A DNA stretch of 10,971 nucleotides from Aquifex aeolicus (GTDB lineage: Bacteria > Aquificota > Aquificia > Aquificales > Aquificaceae). Location: NCBI GenBank assembly GCA_011375045.1, contig DRNB01000151.1:1-10971 (forward strand), given 5' to 3'. Shown piece after piece: positions 5,281 to 10,971 of this stretch. Made by a program: the position numbers and the translations under genes. The notes beneath the pieces are model-generated. The model saw only the letters and a list, made by a program, of their open reading frames with translations, had not been told where the DNA came from and did no database searches. How positions within the stretch are numbered: the first letter of the stretch is position 1; the number at the start of each line of letters is the position of its first letter.

Positions 5281-7584
5281 ATGGAAGTTGTAAAGAGAAG
5301 CGGTAAGAGGGAGCGTCTGGACATAAACAAGATCCGGATAGCTCTGGAGTTTGCCTTCAAGGGACTGAACGTGGATCCCCTTGAGCTGGAAACAGACGCC
5401 CGGATCCAGTTCAGGGACGGGATAACCACGGAGGAGATACAGGCTGTTCTGATCAGGACAGCCGCCGAAAAGGTCTCTCCGGAAGCACCCGACTGGCAGT
5501 ATGCGGCGGCGCGACTCCTGCTCTACGATCTCTACAAGAAGGTGGCTCACATAAGGGGTTACGAGGTCAAGGATGAGCTTTCGAAGGAGTACAAGACCTA
5601 CAACACGGAAGGCTTCCCAGCCTTTGTGAGAAAGTATGTGGAGGAGGGTATATACGGGAGCTATCTGATAGAAAACTACTCGGAGAGGGACCTCGCCCTG
5701 CTCGGTAGCTACATAAAACCGGAACGGGATCTCTACTTTAACTACACAGGCATCAAGATCCTCACAGACAGGTACTTAGCGAGGGACAGCGAGGGAAGGG
5801 TCGTAGAACTGCCCCAGGAGATGTATATGCTCGTAGCCATGACCCTCGCCGTTCCCGAGAAGCCGGAGGAGAGGGTAAGGTGGGCGATGGAGTTTTACGA
5901 CCTGCTCTCCGAACATCTCGTTACCGTAGCCACGCCAACGCTCATGAACGCCCGCCGCCCCCTTCCCCAGCTCTCTTCCTGCTTCGTTCTCACCATCGAT
6001 GACGATCTCTACGACATATTCGACAACGTCCAGAAGGCGGCTCAGATTTCCAAACACGCAGGGGGACTGGGTATATACCTCGGAAAGCTGAGGGCTACGG
6101 GGGCACCCATAAGGAAGTTCAAGGGTGCCAGCTCCGGCGTCATACCCGTGGTCAAGATCCTGAACGATGTCATGACCTACGTGGATCAGTTAGGGATGAG
6201 AAAGGGAAGCGCCTCCCTGACGCTGGACATCTGGCACAAGGACATCCTCGACTTCCTGGAGGTGAAGACCAACGCGGGCGACGAGCGGAAAAAAGCCCAC
6301 GATATTCACCCGGCGGTTGCGGTGCCCGACCTCTTCATGAAAAGGGTAAGGGATAAAGACGTCTGGACCCTTATGGACCCCTACTACACAAAGAACGTGA
6401 GGGACGGCAGGAACCTCGAGGATCTGTGGGGGGACGAGTTCGAGGAGGAGTACCTGAGGCTGGAACGGGAACTTCCTCCGGACGCCAAAAAGGTGGTCTC
6501 CGCCTTCGAACTCTGGAAGAGGCTTCTGACAGTCGCCTTCGAGACGGGGGAACCCTACATCTTCTTCCGGGACGCTGCCAACAGACTGAACCCCAACAAA
6601 CACGCCGGCATGGTTTACAGCTCCAACCTGTGTATGGAGATAGTCCAGAACATGTCCGCCACCCGCCACCTTTCCAGAAGCCTCGATCCGGAGACGGGGG
6701 AGATCACCCTCAGGAAAAAAGCAGGGGACGTTGTCGTCTGCAACTTGGGTTCCGTAAACCTCGGCAAGGTTCATACAGAGGAAGCCATAGGAGAGGTGCT
6801 TCCGAAGCTGGTGAGGCTTCTGGACAACGTCATAGAGATGAACTACTACGCCATACCCGAGGCTGAGTTCACAAACAGAAGATACAGATCGATAGGCATA
6901 GGGGTTTCCAACTACCACTACTGCCTCGTGAAGAACGGTATCCGCTGGGAGTCGGAGGAGCATCTCAGGTTCGCCGACCGGCTCTTCGAACTCATAGCCT
7001 TTTATGCGGTAAAGGGGTCCGCGGATCTCGCCAAGGAGAGGGGGAGGTACACCCTCTTCGAGGGATCGGACTGGAGCAGGGGAATCTTCTTTGGACGGAA
7101 GATAGAAGAGATCGAAGAAAACTCACGGGAGAACGGGAACAACCTTCCCTGGAGGGATCTTGCACAGGAGGTGAGGAATTACGGACTGAGGAACGCTTAC
7201 CTTCTCGCCCTCATGCCGACGGGTTCCACCTCGCTGATTCTGGGGGCGACGCCCTCCGTCGATCCCATATTCGCCAAATACTACAAGGAAGAGAACATGA
7301 GCGGGATACTCCCGCAGGTCCCTCCGGAGATAGACAGGTTCTACTGGCACTACAAGAGCGCCTATCAGATAGATCAGGAGTGGATAGTCCGGGCGGCGGC
7401 GGTCAGACAGAAGTGGGTGGACCAGTCCCAGTCCCTGAACCTCTTTATAGATCCCGAGCGCATAGACGGACCCACCCTCTCCAGGATTTACCAACTCGCC
7501 TGGGAGCTCGGTTTGAAGAGCGTTTACTACCTGCGCAGCAGGTCCGTTCTCGAAATAGAAGAGTGCGACAGCTGTGCGGTGTAG
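5281..7584 (+). CDS. nrdA: NrdA, class I ribonucleoside-diphosphate reductase large (alpha) subunit
   Basis: NrdA reduces ribonucleotides to deoxyribonucleotides using a radical received from NrdB. The 767-residue protein has an N-terminal ATP-cone (about 1-90, the dATP/ATP overall-activity site), then the N-terminal and barrel domains. Active-site residues are present: Cys234 in QLSSC, the NLCME motif (Asn449, Cys451 the thiyl radical site, Glu453), Cys487 in VVCNLGS paired with Cys234 during reduction, the MPTGSTSLILG loop, and the radical-transfer tyrosines Tyr749-Tyr750 in SVYYLRS. The C terminus ends CDSCAV (Cys762, Cys765), the flexible tail that is re-reduced by thioredoxin or glutaredoxin. 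No intein is seen in this subunit. nrdB follows 26 nt downstream and is surely co-transcribed. A small thioredoxin-fold gene converges on the pair at 9702-9965. No promoter stands out; the 5138-5280 gap is the likely control region. Confidence 0.97.
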   Translation: MEVVKRSGKRERLDINKIRIALEFAFKGLNVDPLELETDARIQFRDGITTEEIQAVLIRTAAEKVSPEAPDWQYAAARLLLYDLYKKVAHIRGYEVKDELSKEYKTYNTEGFPAFVRKYVEEGIYGSYLIENYSERDLALLGSYIKPERDLYFNYTGIKILTDRYLARDSEGRVVELPQEMYMLVAMTLAVPEKPEERVRWAMEFYDLLSEHLVTVATPTLMNARRPLPQLSSCFVLTIDDDLYDIFDNVQKAAQISKHAGGLGIYLGKLRATGAPIRKFKGASSGVIPVVKILNDVMTYVDQLGMRKGSASLTLDIWHKDILDFLEVKTNAGDERKKAHDIHPAVAVPDLFMKRVRDKDVWTLMDPYYTKNVRDGRNLEDLWGDEFEEEYLRLERELPPDAKKVVSAFELWKRLLTVAFETGEPYIFFRDAANRLNPNKHAGMVYSSNLCMEIVQNMSATRHLSRSLDPETGEITLRKKAGDVVVCNLGSVNLGKVHTEEAIGEVLPKLVRLLDNVIEMNYYAIPEAEFTNRRYRSIGIGVSNYHYCLVKNGIRWESEEHLRFADRLFELIAFYAVKGSADLAKERGRYTLFEGSDWSRGIFFGRKIEEIEENSRENGNNLPWRDLAQEVRNYGLRNAYLLALMPTGSTSLILGATPSVDPIFAKYYKEENMSGILPQVPPEIDRFYWHYKSAYQIDQEWIVRAAAVRQKWVDQSQSLNLFIDPERIDGPTLSRIYQLAWELGLKSVYYLRSRSVLEIEECDSCAV

Positions 7585-7610
7585 AATCGATAAAGCAGGA
7601 GGTCGGTAAA

Positions 7611-9698
7611 ATGCTCAGAAGCAGCGAGAGGGAGCTTGTCAGAAAGCTCATCTTTAATCCTGAGGGGGAGCGGGACGCCAACAGGCGCAGGATCGTGAAG
7701 GGCAACCCCACCAACATCATAGAGCTGAACAACATAAAATACGGCTGGGCTTTCGAGCTTTACAAGACCATGGGCTTCTCCAACTTCTGGATTCCGGAGG
7801 AGATACCCCTTCTGGAGGACAGAAAGCAGTACGAACGCCAGCTCTCCGATTACGAGAAAAGAGCCTACGAGCTTGTCCTCAGCTTTCTGATAGCCCTCGA
7901 TTCCTTTCAGGTGGATATGCTCAAGGACTTTGGCAGGATGGTAACCGCTCCCGAGATAGAGATGGCTATAACCGCCCAGGAGTTTCAGGAGTCCATCCAC
8001 GCCTACTCCTACCAGTTCATACTGGAATCAGTGGTGGATCCGATCAGAGCGGACGAGATATACAACTACTGGAGGGAGGACGAACGCCTGAGGGACAGGA
8101 ATCAGGTGGTAGCGGAGGTTTACAACGAGTTCATAAGGAAGCCTTCGGAGGAGAACTTCGTAAAGGCGGTAATAGGGAACTACATCCTCGAGTCCCTTTA
8201 CTTTTACTCCGGCTTTGCCTTCTTCTACACCCTCGGCAGACAGGGTAAGATGACCAACACGGTCCAGCAGATAAAGTACATAAACAGGGATGAGCTCTGT
8301 TTCGTTGAGGGGACGGAGGTTCTGACTGAGAGAGGTTTTGTGGATTTCAGGGACCTGAAGGAGGAGGATCTCGTCGCCCAGTACGATATGGAAACCGGAG
8401 AGATCTCCTGGACGAAACCTTACGCATACGTGGAGAGGGAATACGAGGGCAGTATGTACAGGCTGAAGCACCCTAAGAGCGGATGGGAGATTGTTGCTAC
8501 GGAAGGACACGAGTTCGTAGTAAGGAATCTAAAGTCCGGTAAGGAGGTAAAGAAGCCTGTAGAGAGCTTAAAGCTCCATCCCTACGCCTCCATTCCCGTG
8601 GCGGGAAGATACAAAGGAGCGGAGGAGCGCTACGATCTCTGGGAGTACATATCCTCGAGAACAACGCTCCTCGAGAGGAAGAAGGTGAAGAGCAAGCTCT
8701 CACCTGTAGAGAGGCTCCTCGTGGCGCTTCAGGCGGACGGATACATAGACCCTTTGAGGAGGGGTAAGTTCACCGGATACCAACAGCTCAGGTTCTACTT
8801 CTCCCTGGAAAGGAAGGTAAAGAGGTTCGAGGAGATACTGAGGGAGTGTGAGGCTTACGGGGTAAAGTGGAAGAAGTTTAGAAGGGCTGAGGGCTTCGGA
8901 TACACGGTTTACTATCCGAAGGATCTCTCCCCCCGGCCCACAAAGTTCTTCGACGAGTGGGTAGATCCGGGGAAGGTAAACAACGAATGGGTGAGGGACT
9001 TTATAGAAGAGCTGGTGAACTGGGACGGCTACATCCCCAAGGATAGAAACAGGAGAAGGGTTTACTATTACTCCACCAAGGAAGAGAGAAACAAGGATCT
9101 GGTTCAGGCTCTCTGTGCCTTAGGGGGGATGAGAACTGTTGTTTCAAAGGAGAAGAACCCAAGGGCGAGGAATCCCGTTTACAGGGTATGGATATATCCC
9201 GAGGAGGACAGTATAAACACCCAGTCCATGGTAAAGGAGGAGTTTTACTACAGGGGCAGGGTTTACTGCGTGAGCGTCCCGAAAGGGAATATAGTTGTAA
9301 GGTACAGGGGTAGCGTCTGCGTTGCCGGTAACTGCCACGTTTCCCTGTTCAGGAACATAGTGCAGACCCTGAAGAAGGAAAGCCCCGAGCTCTTCACCCC
9401 CGAGATAAAGAGCTGGATAAGGGAGTACTTCAAGTACGCCGTGGATCAGGAGATCAGATGGGGGCAGTACGTAACCCAGAACCAGATCCTCGGGATAAAC
9501 GATCAGCTGATAGAGAGATACATAAAGTATCTGGGCAACCTCAGGATAAGCCAGATAGGATTCGATCCCCTTTATCCGGAGGTAACGGAGAATCCTATGA
9601 AGTGGATAGACGACTTCAGAAAGATAAACAACACCAAGACGGACTTCTTCCAGAGGAAACCCCAGACCTACGCCAAGGCGAACGAGCTCAGGTGGTAG
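7611..9698 (+). CDS. nrdB: NrdB, class I ribonucleotide reductase small (beta) subunit precursor, interrupted by an intein
   Basis: NrdB houses the metal centre and tyrosyl radical that starts ribonucleotide reduction in NrdA. ATG 7611 has an ideal AGGAGGT (7597-7603) 7 nt upstream; the longer open frame from 7380 is nrdA read out of frame. The precursor is 695 residues, of which 230-574 are an intein. The joined exteins give 350 residues, the normal NrdB length. Metal ligands by comparison with E. coli NrdB are Asp97 (ALDSFQ), Glu127 and His130 (FQESIHAYSY), Glu194 (YILESLYF), Glu228 (NRDEL) and His576 (CHVSLF). The radical tyrosine is Tyr134, four residues after His130, so this is a Tyr-radical type rather than a Tyr-lacking subclass. 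Glu228 and His576 are split by the intein, so the precursor should be unable to assemble its metal site. After splicing the site reads NRDELCHVSLF. The gene ends 3 bp from the opposing thioredoxin-fold gene. Confidence 0.96.
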   Translation: MLRSSERELVRKLIFNPEGERDANRRRIVKGNPTNIIELNNIKYGWAFELYKTMGFSNFWIPEEIPLLEDRKQYERQLSDYEKRAYELVLSFLIALDSFQVDMLKDFGRMVTAPEIEMAITAQEFQESIHAYSYQFILESVVDPIRADEIYNYWREDERLRDRNQVVAEVYNEFIRKPSEENFVKAVIGNYILESLYFYSGFAFFYTLGRQGKMTNTVQQIKYINRDELCFVEGTEVLTERGFVDFRDLKEEDLVAQYDMETGEISWTKPYAYVEREYEGSMYRLKHPKSGWEIVATEGHEFVVRNLKSGKEVKKPVESLKLHPYASIPVAGRYKGAEERYDLWEYISSRTTLLERKKVKSKLSPVERLLVALQADGYIDPLRRGKFTGYQQLRFYFSLERKVKRFEEILRECEAYGVKWKKFRRAEGFGYTVYYPKDLSPRPTKFFDEWVDPGKVNNEWVRDFIEELVNWDGYIPKDRNRRRVYYYSTKEERNKDLVQALCALGGMRTVVSKEKNPRARNPVYRVWIYPEEDSINTQSMVKEEFYYRGRVYCVSVPKGNIVVRYRGSVCVAGNCHVSLFRNIVQTLKKESPELFTPEIKSWIREYFKYAVDQEIRWGQYVTQNQILGINDQLIERYIKYLGNLRISQIGFDPLYPEVTENPMKWIDDFRKINNTKTDFFQRKPQTYAKANELRW
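8298..9332 (+). mobile_element. Intein with LAGLIDADG homing endonuclease, inserted in nrdB (RIR2-type)
   Basis: A self-splicing protein element of 345 residues (precursor residues 230-574). Block A is CFVEGTEVLTERGF with Cys1 as the first nucleophile. Block B is ATEGHEFVV with the conserved Thr68 and His71 (TxxH). Two endonuclease helices are present, LLVALQADGYI with Asp147 and DFIEELVNWDGYI with Asp243, so a monomeric LAGLIDADG (DOD) homing endonuclease is embedded and both catalytic acids are intact. Block F is RVYCVSVPKGN and block G ends SVCVAGN, with terminal Asn345 followed by Cys+1 of the C-extein. The usual penultimate His is Gly here. The flanking exteins (INRDEL before, CHVSLFRNI after) join to a perfect NrdB active-site sequence, which sets the boundaries to the base. 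Aquifex aeolicus NrdB is known to carry an intein, so this may be the same lineage. Base composition is close to that of the host gene, suggesting long residence. Confidence 0.95.
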
Positions 9699-9701
9699 GC
9701 T

Positions 9702-9965
9702 TCAGACACCCTGCTCTATGATCTTCCGGGCTTCCTCCTCGCTCGGAACACCGACAAAGGCGAGCTTGCCGTCCACTATGGAGGAGGGAACGCTTCTGAC
9801 CATGAGCTTGCTGACCCAGTATCTACCCTCGGGGGTGGCTATATCGAGAACCTCGTATCTGAAACCGTACTCCGCCTGAAGCTTTCTCCACAGGGCGTCC
9901 GCATGGGGACAGGTGGGGCACCACTGGGAAACGAGGAGGATCACGTGTCTGTCCTGGGCTGGCAT
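9702..9965 (-). CDS. Small thioredoxin/glutaredoxin-fold protein, CPTC active site
   Basis: An 87-residue redox protein. The ATG at 9965 overlaps the stop of the upstream lipoyl-carrier gene (TGATG), with AGGTG 6 nt before it; a further in-frame ATG at 9995 lies inside that gene and is not favoured. It opens with a strand (HVILLVSQ), then the active site WCPTCP (15-20; Cys16, Cys19), a helix, a second strand (FRYEVLDI), and a cis-proline loop SVPSSIV (58-64, Pro60) before the closing strands, the order of a minimal thioredoxin fold. It lacks a signal peptide, so it is cytoplasmic. It resembles the short glutaredoxin-like proteins of thermophiles more than the CGPC thioredoxins. Candidate partners from position are the lipoyl protein upstream, with which it is co-transcribed, and the NrdA tail (CDSC), since nrdAB converges on it with a 3-bp gap. 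The substrate is not determinable from sequence. Confidence 0.85.
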   Translation of the reverse strand: MPAQDRHVILLVSQWCPTCPHADALWRKLQAEYGFRYEVLDIATPEGRYWVSKLMVRSVPSSIVDGKLAFVGVPSEEEARKIIEQGV

Positions 9966-10420
9966 CACACACACCTCATACAGACTATATCCCACTCGTC
10001 TATGTGCTTCTTCATCTCCTCAAAGGCTCTGTCTCCCGTGAGGAGATCCCTGAGATCCCTTTCCAGATCGGAGGGTCTGAGTCTGACTATCCACGCTTCC
10101 CCGTAGGGATCTATGTTTATGAAGTTGGGGTCTTCGGCTACCTTCTGATTGACCTCCACCACCTCCCCTTCCACGAGGGCGGGGACGGGACCAGCCCACT
10201 TGCCGCTTTCGAGGGTAGCGACGGGTTTCCCCTTCTTCACCTTTGTTCCCACCGACTTTATGCGCGCGTGGAGGAGCCTGCCAGCCCTTGTCTGACCAAC
10301 GTCGGTCAGCCCCATGGTAACTGTTCCGTCCTCGTTGATCCTCAACCAGACCTGATTCTCCACGTCGTAGTAAAGATCCTTGGGTATCAGACACCCCTGA
10401 TACTCCCAGGCGTTCCCCAT
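9965..10420 (-). CDS. GcvH-like lipoyl-carrier protein, non-canonical type
   Basis: A 151-residue protein of the glycine-cleavage H family. It has the opening IPKDLYYDVENQVWLR (12-27), GLTDVGQTRAG (37-47) and the lipoyl hairpin ATLESGKWAGPVPALVEGEV with Lys74 as the expected lipoylated lysine, then ending segments DPYGEAWIVRL and a C-terminal helix. Canonical GcvH reads ESVKAAS at the hairpin; GKWxGP here is closer, from memory, to the lipoate-binding proteins of bacteria using the sulfur-oxidising heterodisulfide-reductase-like (sHdr) pathway, known in Aquificota. The last residues are CMRCV, a CxxC-type tail not expected in GcvH. ATG 10420 was chosen because it gives the usual short lead before IPKDL and follows GAGAAGG and a -10-like box. 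ATGs at 10438 and 10480 are possible, but the latter would place the promoter-like box within the gene. No gcvP or gcvT is in the window. It is followed, with overlap, by the CPTC redox gene. Confidence 0.85.
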   Translation of the reverse strand: MGNAWEYQGCLIPKDLYYDVENQVWLRINEDGTVTMGLTDVGQTRAGRLLHARIKSVGTKVKKGKPVATLESGKWAGPVPALVEGEVVEVNQKVAEDPNFINIDPYGEAWIVRLRPSDLERDLRDLLTGDRAFEEMKKHIDEWDIVCMRCV

Positions 10421-10446
10421 GTCCTGAGCCTTCTCCATCTCCCTTA

Positions 10447-10452
10447 AGTATA
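10447..10452 (-). promoter_or_regulatory. Likely -10 box for the lipoyl-carrier/thioredoxin-fold operon
   Basis: On the minus strand the sequence reads TTATTATACTT, with TATACT at these positions, 5 of 6 to the sigma-70 consensus and the most AT-rich patch in this region. Transcription would begin about 20 nt before ATG 10420 and leave a leader containing GGAGAAGG. A -35 is not obvious; CTGAAC lies upstream with long spacing. This placement argues against starting the gene at ATG 10480. Confidence 0.5.
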
Positions 10453-10521
10453 ATAACCCACTCCGTAGGGGTTCAGACATGTAACTTCTTCCGCTGGTTC
10501 CGAAGGGAAGGGTTGGGCTAA

Positions 10522-10535
10522 AATTGTCGACAATT
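10522..10535. promoter_or_regulatory. Perfect 14-bp palindrome, candidate operator
   Basis: AATTGTCGACAATT is its own reverse complement across all 14 bases and lies in the 136-bp divergent gap between the lipoyl-carrier gene and the PepSY-like gene, 21 bp before the latter's ATG and about 70 bp upstream of the minus-strand -10 box. It sits between a poor -35-like TTGGGC (10513-10518) and a poor -10-like TACATA (10535-10540), the position of a repressor operator. The core TTGTCGACAA has the form of a helix-turn-helix dimer site. The regulator is unknown. Confidence 0.45.
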
Positions 10536-10556
10536 ACATAACCGAGGAGGTGAGGG

Positions 10557-10814
10557 ATGAGGATCCTCTTCTCCCTGTTAGCGCTAACAGCCTTCTCCTA
10601 TGCGGGCAGTTACTACGACTGCATCCGGAACGCTATAGACATCGAGAAAGCCGTGGACATAGCGAAGGTGCAGGTGGGGATCCCCTTCAAGGTGTGGATA
10701 AGTCAGTCGAAGAAAACAGGGGAGTGTTTCTGGAAGATAAGAGGAACCGAAGGTTATCTAGTTCTCGATGCGGAGAGCGGGGAGGTCCTGCGGTTTTACA
10801 GGAACAGAAGATGA
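10557..10814 (+). CDS. Small exported PepSY-like protein
   Basis: An 85-residue protein. ATG 10557 follows a strong GAGGAGGTGA ribosome site. Residues 1-16 (MRILFSLLALTAFSYA) form a short signal peptide with a likely cleavage after SYA, leaving about 69 residues in the periplasm. The mature part has a helix (DIEKAVDIAKVQV), then WISQSKKTGECFWKIRGTEGYLVLDAESGEVL, the pattern of a single PepSY domain (Ala-rich helix, a strand with an aromatic centre, then a VLDAxSGEVL strand pair). PepSY domains occur in peptidase propeptides and as small secreted proteins, often of unknown role. Two cysteines (Cys22, Cys57) remain after cleavage and could form a disulfide. It is preceded by the palindrome at 10522 and followed 33 nt later by a ComM-type gene. 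Family assignment is by pattern only. Confidence 0.7.
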   Translation: MRILFSLLALTAFSYAGSYYDCIRNAIDIEKAVDIAKVQVGIPFKVWISQSKKTGECFWKIRGTEGYLVLDAESGEVLRFYRNRR

Positions 10815-10847
10815 GGATAGCCACAGCTTTCAGGGAGCGCTGAGGTA

Positions 10848-10971
10848 ATGGCTTTTGTAAAGGTAAGGAGCGGGGGAATATGGGGGATAGAGGGCTACGA
10901 GGTGGACGTGGAGGTGGATCTGTCGCCGGGTATCCCCTCCTTCAACATCGTGGGTCTCCCTGATTCAGCTA
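10848..10971 (+). CDS. comM: ComM/YifB-type Mg-chelatase-like AAA+ ATPase (N-terminal fragment, cut by window end)
   Basis: Only the first 41 residues are present. They read as the conserved N-terminal domain of the YifB/ComM family: VRSGGIWGIEGYEVDVEVD followed by LSPGIPSFNIVGLPDSA. The ISPGLPAFNIVGLPDTAV form of this segment is a family hallmark. In naturally competent bacteria ComM is a hexameric helicase that promotes branch migration during integration of transforming DNA. The ATPase motifs would lie beyond the window. ATG 10848 has GAGG only 2 nt away and GGGAG at a better distance of 10 nt (10833-10837). Whether this organism is competent cannot be judged here. Confidence 0.88.
   Translation, partial: MAFVKVRSGGIWGIEGYEVDVEVDLSPGIPSFNIVGLPDSA

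Noticed and set aside
6190..6963. 257-codon minus-strand open frame opposite nrdA
   Set aside because: It lies wholly within nrdA including the catalytic NLCME region, and the product is Val/Gly/His-rich without motifs.
7380..7610. N-terminal extension of NrdB by 77 residues
   Set aside because: It is nrdA sequence in another frame. ATG 7611 has an ideal ribosome site and gives a normal NrdB start.
10449..10454. Plus-strand TATAAT as a promoter for the PepSY-like gene
   Set aside because: It lies about 100 bp before the gene with no -35 hexamer at suitable spacing. The same AT patch fits better as the minus-strand -10 box.

Overview
The window is protein-coding DNA from a thermophilic bacterium, most likely a member of the Aquificota. 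This placement is inferred. The coding strands are purine-rich (AGG/AGA for Arg, ATA for Ile, GAG and AAG abundant). Genes are packed so tightly that stop and start codons often overlap. The gene set includes a DUF763 protein typical of archaea and hyperthermophiles, a GcvH-like lipoyl protein of the non-canonical type, and an intein in NrdB, a combination that recalls Aquifex and relatives. G+C appears to be in the mid-to-upper 50s percent by eye, high for that group, so genus is not assigned.

Layout. (1) Positions 1-4087, plus strand: a five-gene run with no gap over 10 nt. It holds the 3' part of moaC (molybdopterin synthesis, with an extra C-terminal domain), ubiX (flavin prenyltransferase), an exported FecR-domain protein with a coiled-coil insertion, tyrA (prephenate dehydrogenase) and aroA (EPSP synthase). 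TyrA and AroA act in aromatic amino-acid synthesis, and UbiX makes the cofactor of UbiD decarboxylases. (2) Positions 4067-5137, minus strand: a DUF763/COG1415 protein with a helix-hairpin-helix, overlapping the aroA end by 21 bp. (3) Positions 5138-5280: a divergent intergenic region with an 8-bp inverted repeat whose half-sites are 21 bp apart. (4) Positions 5281-9698, plus strand: nrdA and nrdB, encoding class I ribonucleotide reductase. nrdB carries an in-frame 345-residue intein with a LAGLIDADG endonuclease, placed between two iron-ligand residues. (5) Positions 9702-10420, minus strand: a lipoyl-carrier (GcvH-like) gene followed, with stop/start overlap, by a small CPTC thioredoxin-fold gene whose stop lies 3 bp from the nrdB stop. 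(6) Positions 10421-10556: a divergent intergenic region with a -10-like box for the minus genes and a perfect 14-bp palindrome before the plus gene. (7) Positions 10557-10971: a small exported PepSY-like protein, then the start of a ComM/YifB-type Mg-chelatase-like ATPase cut by the window end.

The most notable element is the nrdB intein. Active NrdB cannot form until protein splicing joins Glu228 to His576, so dNTP synthesis depends on splicing. The second is the minus-strand pair of a lipoyl carrier with a C-terminal CxxC tail and a CPTC redox protein, which looks like a small thiol or sulfur-transfer module. No rRNA, tRNA, CRISPR array, IS element or convincing intrinsic terminator was seen. 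No stretch longer than 300 bases lacks a gene.
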